Of a stretch of DNA of 64,000 nucleotides, positions 57,252-64,000 are shown piece by piece. The stretch is from Aplysia californica (taxonomy: Eukaryota; Mollusca; Gastropoda; Aplysiida; Aplysiidae). The stretch covers positions 281,760 through 345,759 of the forward strand of contig NW_004797604.1 of assembly GCF_000002075.1 (NCBI RefSeq). Direction: 5' to 3'. How positions within the stretch are numbered: position 1 is the first letter of the stretch; each line of letters starts with the position of its first letter. A program made the translations under genes and the position numbers. The notes beneath the pieces were generated by a model. The model made no database searches. It saw nothing but the letters and a program-made list of their open reading frames with translations, and was not told where the DNA came from.

Positions 57252-60200
57252 TCAATTCTCCACTGCTGTGATCTTGAACGCCCACAACCACTGGCAAGGC
57301 AATTCATTCACAGAATATAACGGTATGGTGATGTCCACCCCTTTGGTACTCCGTGGTTTGTAGTCCAAAAAAGTCGAGTCTCCCACTAGGTTGATCTTGG
57401 AGACCTCCGAGACGAGAGGTAGCCCGAGGGACAGCAGCTCACCGGGCCAGTTGAAGACAAACGCGTAGACAGTGGTGCTGCCGGAGCTGTTGTTCTTTGT
57501 GTACCTGTGNNNNNNNNNNNNNNNNNNNNNNNNNNNNNNNNNNNNNNNNNNNNNNNNNNNNNNNNNNNNNNNNNNNNNNNNNNNNNNNNNNNNNNNNNNN
57601 NNNNNNNNNNNNNNNNNNNNNNNNNNNNNNNNNNNNNNNNNNNNNNNNNNNNNNNNNNNNNNNNATATATATAACAGCGATGGGAACTGATCAGTCCCAA
57701 ATTTACTGAACTTTTCGCGGGCTATACAGATTTGGAAAAATACACTTATTCAAATGTAGATTAGTACACATAGTAGAATGACTCACCATTGAAAGTAGGT
57801 CAGGTCCCACATACGGAAAATGACGGAGCAAGTCAAAATTATGGATTTCCGTAAATTTACAGAAAATTTACGCCCCTGATAGAAAGTCTTAATCTTAACA
57901 TTTTACATATACATTGGGTATGTAGAGTTAATTTCTTTAAAAAAGCGTCTTGTTATAAATTGTCTTGCTAAAAAGGGTCTTGTTTAATAATGCAAAGCTT
58001 CAGCAGCAGGTCAGGCATGATACTGAACACAAGTTTAAAAAGTGGAAATTGATGTATAGCGATTGAAAAGTACAATTTCTTAAGTTCAACATCATGAAAA
58101 TTCAGCTCAGTCATGCTCTCAGGAATGTTGAACGTTACCTTCATTAAAATTTTATTTCGAGATCTGAAAAGTGAGTTGTTTCTCCTAAAAAATGATGCAA
58201 AGATCGGACCTCCGTAATCATATATTATTGTCATATAGATAACTGACCCTGTTAACTGAGTCATGAATAAAACAAAGTCCAGGCTTGTAAACAAGTTAAA
58301 AAGTATGAAAGAAGACAAGTCAAGCGTGTCTACACCTTGCACTTTGTCCGTACTATTTCTAGCTTACATTCTTAATTAAGCTGTTAAAACTAGTGCTGCG
58401 CGATTTAATTTTGAGGAAACGAACAGAACTTTGACACTTCGAAGTTAAAGTCACTGTTTGAGCTACAATTATTCCATGGCAAGCACTCAGTGCAATACAA
58501 TGATCTCACATCACCATTTGCAATGCTTCTAATTCAGAATAGGGGAAGGGGCGCTAATTGCATACTGGTAATTTTTCACAAGGCTTTGTACAGAGTCCTG
58601 GGCCCTTGAGAGAAAGTTGTAAAATCTTGTCCAAACATGCCTGTTGCCTTAAATGCAGATTATTGAAAATAATCAAGCCCCGTAGCCAATAAAGCTGTGC
58701 CCACAATGTCCATATTATGACTTGACTTTTCATCGTTCATTGTGTGACTGGTGAATATTGAAAAGCAGTGAATACTTCTTAGAGGCATGTTTTATAGCTC
58801 ATGTTGGTTCCACTTAATATTGTATTTGTGCATTTACCTCAATGATTTTAGAGGTTATAATATGCTGTGATTTTTATAATGCATTGAGAAAAATTAAACA
58901 AAAATCCATTGTTCACAAAAATTATACGGCATTCAAATGGCTCTGTCAGGCTGTGAATAACTGAATGGCAGAAAAATTGTGAATGTTGAATAGAAAAGTA
59001 AAATGGAAACAGCTCTGATAGCTAGAGTCGCAGTGATTGATTATTCTCAGAAACAGTCAAACCTCACTCCGCTGACCACCGGGTTTTGCTTACATACAAA
59101 AAAGAAATCACAATGTAAGCATAGTATTCGCGCCTTTACACTGCCATCCGCCAACTGTCTGAGGAGATTGATCCATATTTATTTAATGTCAATATGCATC
59201 CCGCCTTACTGCCAGTGAACTGGCCACGAGAGGTACACACTACACATAACAATGACATCAACTCATTGGCTTGCTTGATAATCGATCTCTCATGCCACCT
59301 TGGCCCTCTGGCAAAATATCTGGCATCGCCAGGTAGCCCGAGGACCTCAAGGATGGTGGACACCCATGAGGCTTTTATTCTGTGAAGTCTCATGTTCAAG
59401 TATACTAGACGAGCCTGAGGCGGCCTAAGGACGGATAGACAGTGGGTTAAAAAAACTGTACGTCTGGCCTCTGATCTGACAGGAATTTGAAATTTGAATT
59501 TACATTAACACCAGTTCGATGTGCATTTGTGCACACACCCACATACACATACAAAAACACACAATACACACACACAAATATCTGTTTTTAAAAATTAAAC
59601 CTATGAGCTTTGCAGTAACTATGACAGTAAGGGCACCATGTGTTAAAAAAACATGTCATAAAGTGGCATCATAACGTTACTACTCACCATACGCCTTTAG
59701 TAAGAGTGTCATTCTGATATGTCCACGGCTTGGACTTGTAGATGCCTTCTCCATTGACCTTGAGCCACTTGCCCATATTGCGCAGCCTCTCTTCGTAAAC
59801 AGGTGTGATGTGTCCATGGTGAGGGGGCCCGACGTTCATCAGCATATTACCACCACAACTGAGAGGAAGAAGTGAAGCCATTTACAGTCAAGATTAAATA
59901 ATGAAACAATGTACACACAAAAAAACAACTCGCTAACATGTACGTACTTCCATCAGAACAATAAATGTGATATGCACCTTGGTGAAATTCACCGATATTT
60001 TGACAATTTCCGACCAACATTTAAAACAAAGTTTTGTTAAAGAAACACATAACTAAAAAGTTCGCACATTAATTATTTCTTCTTTTAATATGGGAGTTAA
60101 CGAAGGAGTACTGTAAGCGTAAAAAATAACAGCAATGAGCCAACACCATAACTGGTCGTCCAAGCCCTGCTGTGAGCTCTTGTCATGATTTCTTGATTGC

Positions 60201-61926
60201 AGTGACCACCGGTCCAAAAGCTATCAACTTTATGACCTGCATCACACTAGCCACACCATCCACTGGACGACACATAACTTTCTTCAAAGAAATACAGTTG
60301 AACCTGCTCTATCAAACACCTGGAGTATAAGAAGACAAACAAACACTTGAACAAACTGCCACCTCCCATTTCCTCCTTTGTACTTTTTTTTTACATTATA
60401 TTGTCACTATACAAGAGGGCTACCTGTCTCGGTCAACTTTCATGACCTACATTTGGAAAAGTGCCCTTCAGGATCTGATTCTCACACTTACCTAACAGTT
60501 TCCACAAATGTTTGAAGAATTTCCTCCATTGTCAGGTAGTCAGACAAACGGGCTGTTCGGCGGAATCCCCAAGACTTTCTGTCAATCGTCATAGCATTTT
60601 CCCATTTGTGCTTCTGCAAGAAGCCTGAAAATAGTACAATATATGAGTTTAAATCTTTATTCACGCTGCAAAAGGCTGCTAGATTCTTAAGGATTTGCAT
60701 GTGTGCTTGTGGGCGCTTGTGAATGCATTGTGTTTGAGTGTGCAATAGTCAAGTACAGATAACATAAACACTAAAAAAAACTTGAAATCACGGATAACTC
60801 GTAGAATTTGCCATTTCTTGACTGGATCTCTTTAATTTTCCCCTATCGGTCAACCAAAATGATAGATGTGTTGAACGCATTTGTCAATCCCTCGACATGT
60901 TTTAGTTTGAGTTATCAGTGCCTGATTTTGTAAGCACCTGCAAATACATGAATGAGTACAAGAAATTGACATTAATGTTACATAAAAATGCTTGGAAAGG
61001 TTCTAGTTTTTATGTGAACACAGCTTTGACCATAAAAGAAATCAGAGAAAAGAAAACAGCATATATTATGCCAAACATATATCATTTAACTCACCTGGAT
61101 TGTACCTGTCAGAGCAGGTGTAAAAACCGCCATGATGGCACAGAGTGCCAGTGGCCCAACGGTCATTTGTCACAACAGTATCTTTCACAGTGCTGAAAAT
61201 ACAGGTTACATTTTAGTTATAGAAGGCATTCTACACTCAGTCAGTTTATAGCTACGAATTAGCTCCATTTCATTCCAAATGATAAAACCTGTCACAGAGA
61301 ACAAATGATGATACAGACTAATAGTGACAGATAATTTTAATTCTTTTATCGCCACAACACAGACCCTTGAAAAGAGGTGGATTGCTTTCACTCAGACTGT
61401 GAGTGCCAGCCTAGGAACTGGGGATAATAAGATAAATACTTTCGAGAAGTTTGAATCAAATGCATGGTTTTAGCTTATTTGACCAGGAGTTTTGCCATAA
61501 CTCAACAGATGCTGGAACAAAGAAGAGGAGAGGGAAGAAGAGAAGAAAAAAACCCATCTGCACAGGTCCCACTCCCCATCATCTGGGCCCAGATACTATA
61601 CAAATGTCACAAATACCTGATTAACTTACTTTAAAAAAAAAAGTAAAATCACTCCTTTGTACAAATATGTACATACATTCACACACATACACACTCTTGT
61701 TTTGAAATGTTCTTAATATTGACATGATTTGCATATTATATGATGTTAATGCAACTTTTGAATTATTAAAAATACACAGGCCTGTATATTTGACTAATAA
61801 TTTTCCAATCCAGACAGATAGTAGGCCTACTAGGGTTTTTCTTTTTCTCCCAAAGAACTTTACTTCTCTTTATTAATCAAGGCCTTGAGTTTACAAGGTT
61901 GTTGTGAAGATAAATAATAATAATAA

Positions 61927-62018
<92 letters not shown>

Positions 62019-63281
62019 TAAAGACCACTTGTGGCTCTTGGCGTCTCAGAATAAATCAGATTTAATCAAAATATGACAATTCTATCTAACAGATAGCCAA
62101 CCTGTTCGTGTAGAGCCAAGCCAGAAACTCCCTGGACTGCCAATAGTCCACTGGTCCGTGAGCGCCATCAGACCACACAATCTCTGGCTCGTAGTTGTTC
62201 ACAAGCTCGTACAGCTCCGGCATGGTCTTAAACTATAAAGAGTAAGAGTATGGGTTTGTTTGTTTTAGTAAGAGTTTTACAGCACTTGCAACACAATAAG
62301 GTCATTAAGGTCAAACAAGTGCCGAAGATTAGAGGTGTTACAAGGGAGTAACAAACACAAAAAAGAAGGAGGGGAGACAAAGACTATAGATGTTTGACAG
62401 GAAAGAAAGAATATGGGTTTAACACCCCTGTCAACACTATTAGGGCACTATATAAGAGACAAGACCTCCGAATTTAACATACATCTTTGACTGGACAAAG
62501 CCAAATGGGTTGACCGCCTTGAAAACTCCACAAAATGACCCAAGTTAAAAAAAACCCTGTCAGAGATTCGAACCTGGGTCATCTACTAAAGAGTCCAGCA
62601 TAATACTAACTGAGCTAACGGAGCATTCATCTTAAAGTGGAACAAAGAAGAAAATTCAAGAAGTTTTTAAGTGCGGTACTGCTAGGCTACCGATACCACA
62701 GCAAGTGGGAGTGATAATAGTAATAGCCTCATGGCATCAGAGAAGAAAAGGACAACAGCAAGCTGAAAAGAAGTAGAAATAGACTACATCAAATAATTTC
62801 CATAATGAATGCAAAGAAACATTTTAAATCCATGCCAAAGTTTAAGTTCACATATATGCCATTTTTTACTCTTTTTTTCTCAGAGATGGTATCAGGAAAG
62901 AGACTCCTCTCGGAGTTCATGTGTGCAAGTTGCACATGTTAAAGATCCCTTGGTGGTCTAAAATCAATAAGAGTAGGCTTCTGCCTCCACCTGAGCAAAA
63001 TTCAAAATTAATTCCTACCAAACTTAAAATGTTTAAAGTGTCCTGCGCATTCAATCATATATGACGCTATGTAGTTGCGAGAGCCACAAAACACCAAAAA
63101 CAATTTTAAAAAAAAAAAGAAAAAGAGAATCCACTGTCATTTGTGCCCACCTTCACAAAGTTCTGAGTTGTGAAGTTGGCCTTCTTATCTTGGAGATACA
63201 AAGGGTTGAACCACTCAAACAGTGAATGATAAAGACCAAATTTGAGGTCAGTATTGCTCCGAGTCGCATTCATCAATTCAC
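57252..63281 (-). CDS. FUCA1: Alpha-L-fucosidase, GH29, C-terminal six exons (5' end outside window)
   Basis: Coding exons in order: 63151-63281, 62102-62232, 61095-61192, 60492-60624, 59688-59858 and 57252-57504. They are in phase and give about 305 C-terminal residues ending at a TGA. Upstream exons are not visible before the window ends, so the gene is incomplete here. The nucleophile aspartate lies in [12 protein letters not shown] (matching the WSDG of human FUCA1) and the probable acid/base glutamate in [10 protein letters not shown]. The motifs [13 protein letters not shown] and [14 protein letters not shown] also match. The last exon encodes the C-terminal beta-sandwich. The enzyme removes terminal alpha-L-fucose from glycans, in the lysosome or secreted. 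The symbol is by family; FUCA1 and FUCA2 types cannot be told apart from this part. The acceptor of the last exon is only about five bases from a sequence gap. The motif normally GPTxDGxI reads GPPHHGHI here. Confidence 0.93.
57510..57664. other. FUCA1: Assembly gap (155 N)
   Basis: 155 undetermined bases in the last fucosidase intron, beginning five bases beyond the last exon's acceptor and ending in an AT repeat. The intron branch region is hidden. Confidence 0.99.
61911..62016. repeat. AAT trinucleotide microsatellite
   Basis: About 35 AAT units with one interruption, in a fucosidase intron about 86 bases from the 62102-62232 exon. Confidence 0.95.
62262..62625 (-). mobile_element. tRNA-derived SINE (family 4), full copy
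   Basis: On the minus strand the head reads GCTCCGTTAGCTCAGTTAGT (A box TAGCTCAGTTAGT) and then AGGTTCGAATCTC (B box), a clear tRNA-like promoter. The 3' end on the plus strand is TTTTACAGCACTTGCAACAC followed by ATAAGGTCA. It lies in an intron of the fucosidase gene and reads in the gene's sense. Confidence 0.82.
62905..63100 (+). mobile_element. Family 1 SINE, 3' fragment in fucosidase intron
   Basis: Contains TTAAAGATCCCTTGGTGGTC and GTGTCCTGCGCATTCA, both hallmarks of the family body, followed by the family 3' end near GTAGTTGCGAGAGCC. The head is missing. Confidence 0.75.
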
Positions 63282-64000
63282 CTGAGGAAAAGAGTGATTT
63301 AATTTACTGTAACAAAACATACAAAAAGCCAGTCCAGTTCAGAAACCAAACTATCATCCTTACTAGTAAATACGGGTGGCTCGTTAACTGGGCAAGACCA
63401 GTAAAGCCTGTCACTTTTTGTTGGCTGGACAATGGACAAGAAATTAATTCAGTTCAATCAATTTTCAGTCAATCCAAACTAATATCCATCAATGTAAAAA
63501 CTTTTACCATTTAAGGGCCCTCAAAATAACAATAGGGATTCACTTCTCTGTTATTGCACTATAAAGACTTGTTCTTTCATTCTGTTCATCAAAGCTGGCT
63601 CACAACTTTGTTGTTGTCACCACTTTCTGTCACGACACGAAACTGTGTAGGTCTTATAACAGAAGACCCCACCCTTAGTGGTGACATTAACCTCGTCAGC
63701 AAATTCATCAAGAGCCTACAGTTTGCAAAGTGGTGCCTATTGTTGCCAATTTAGCTTCTCTGTGGTTTACAGTAAATGAAGGATAAGACTATGTAGACCA
63801 GTACAAATGTATTATTTCATCAGTAATATTTATTATAAAAAATGTCTCTTGTGGCTGTAAGTACATATTTCATGTCAACGTGGCTCTAAGTCTAATCTTC
63901 ATTGCCGATCCGATTGCATTTCGAACTACACATAGTTTTGTTTGGTTTATTTGCTTCCTACTAATCTTACATATAGACCTGGCCCTGACTACAGATCGGC

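Noticed and set aside
57386-57505. Pro/Ser/Thr-rich frame over the fucosidase last exon
   Set aside because: Shadow frame; the in-phase frame matches the GH29 C-terminal domain.
59047-59115. Further pogo/Tigger insertion with CAGTCAAACCTC
   Set aside because: Only one end resembles the family; no matching opposite end or TA duplication was found. The same holds for 33511 and 60294.
62560-62625. tRNA gene
   Set aside because: A and B boxes are clear, but they are the head of a SINE whose body continues; the same applies near 3.85, 11.9 and 34.55 kb.

Overview
This is an animal nuclear contig: four spliced protein-coding genes with GT-AG introns, AT-rich introns, and a dense load of short interspersed repeats and non-autonomous DNA transposons. 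The encoded proteins and the repeat texture (many CTAGAT hexamer runs, AGGCCTA-rich stretches, several tRNA-derived SINE families, TIR-type MITEs) suggest a lophotrochozoan, most likely a gastropod mollusc. That placement is inference and was not tested by any search. There are two assembly gaps, 100 N at 20033-20132 and 155 N at 57510-57664.

Layout. 0-5.5 kb holds no recognisable gene; it contains an AT satellite, three copies of one SINE family and one long SINE. 5.56-10.50 kb (minus strand) is a five-exon gene for a 444-residue nuclear protein with a FAR1-like zinc-binding DNA-binding domain, the kind derived from Mutator-like transposases. 10.5-20.7 kb is gene-poor and contains an inverted SINE pair and a pogo/Tigger-like element. 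20.76-30.91 kb (minus strand) is a complete eight-exon ABHD6-type monoacylglycerol lipase (351 residues, full catalytic triad). 31-37.2 kb is intergenic, with a terminal-inverted-repeat element and CTAGAT arrays. 37.21-51.20 kb (plus strand) is a complete nine-exon WDR82 orthologue (313 residues, the same length as the human protein). 51.4-57.2 kb is intergenic. 57.25-63.28 kb (minus strand) is the last six coding exons of a GH29 alpha-L-fucosidase, whose 5' part lies beyond the window.

The exon joins of all four genes were checked for phase by hand and close without a frame break. The genes do not form one pathway: a putative transcription factor, an endocannabinoid/lysophospholipid lipase, a SET1/PNUTS complex subunit and a lysosomal glycosidase are simply neighbours. 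ABHD6 and WDR82 are divergent; WDR82 and the fucosidase converge.

The most unusual content is in the repeats. It includes a MITE family with at least six copies, one carrying a clean TTAA-flanked insertion of a second MITE. A family of elements has ends reading AAGTGGCTATTCTC followed by GC-rich palindromes. Two inverted-repeat pairs interlock rather than nest in WDR82 intron 1. A composite SINE unit is triplicated in tandem in the last WDR82 intron. I saw no LTR retrotransposon, retrovirus-like, Polinton or CRISPR feature, and no convincing new multi-gene system.
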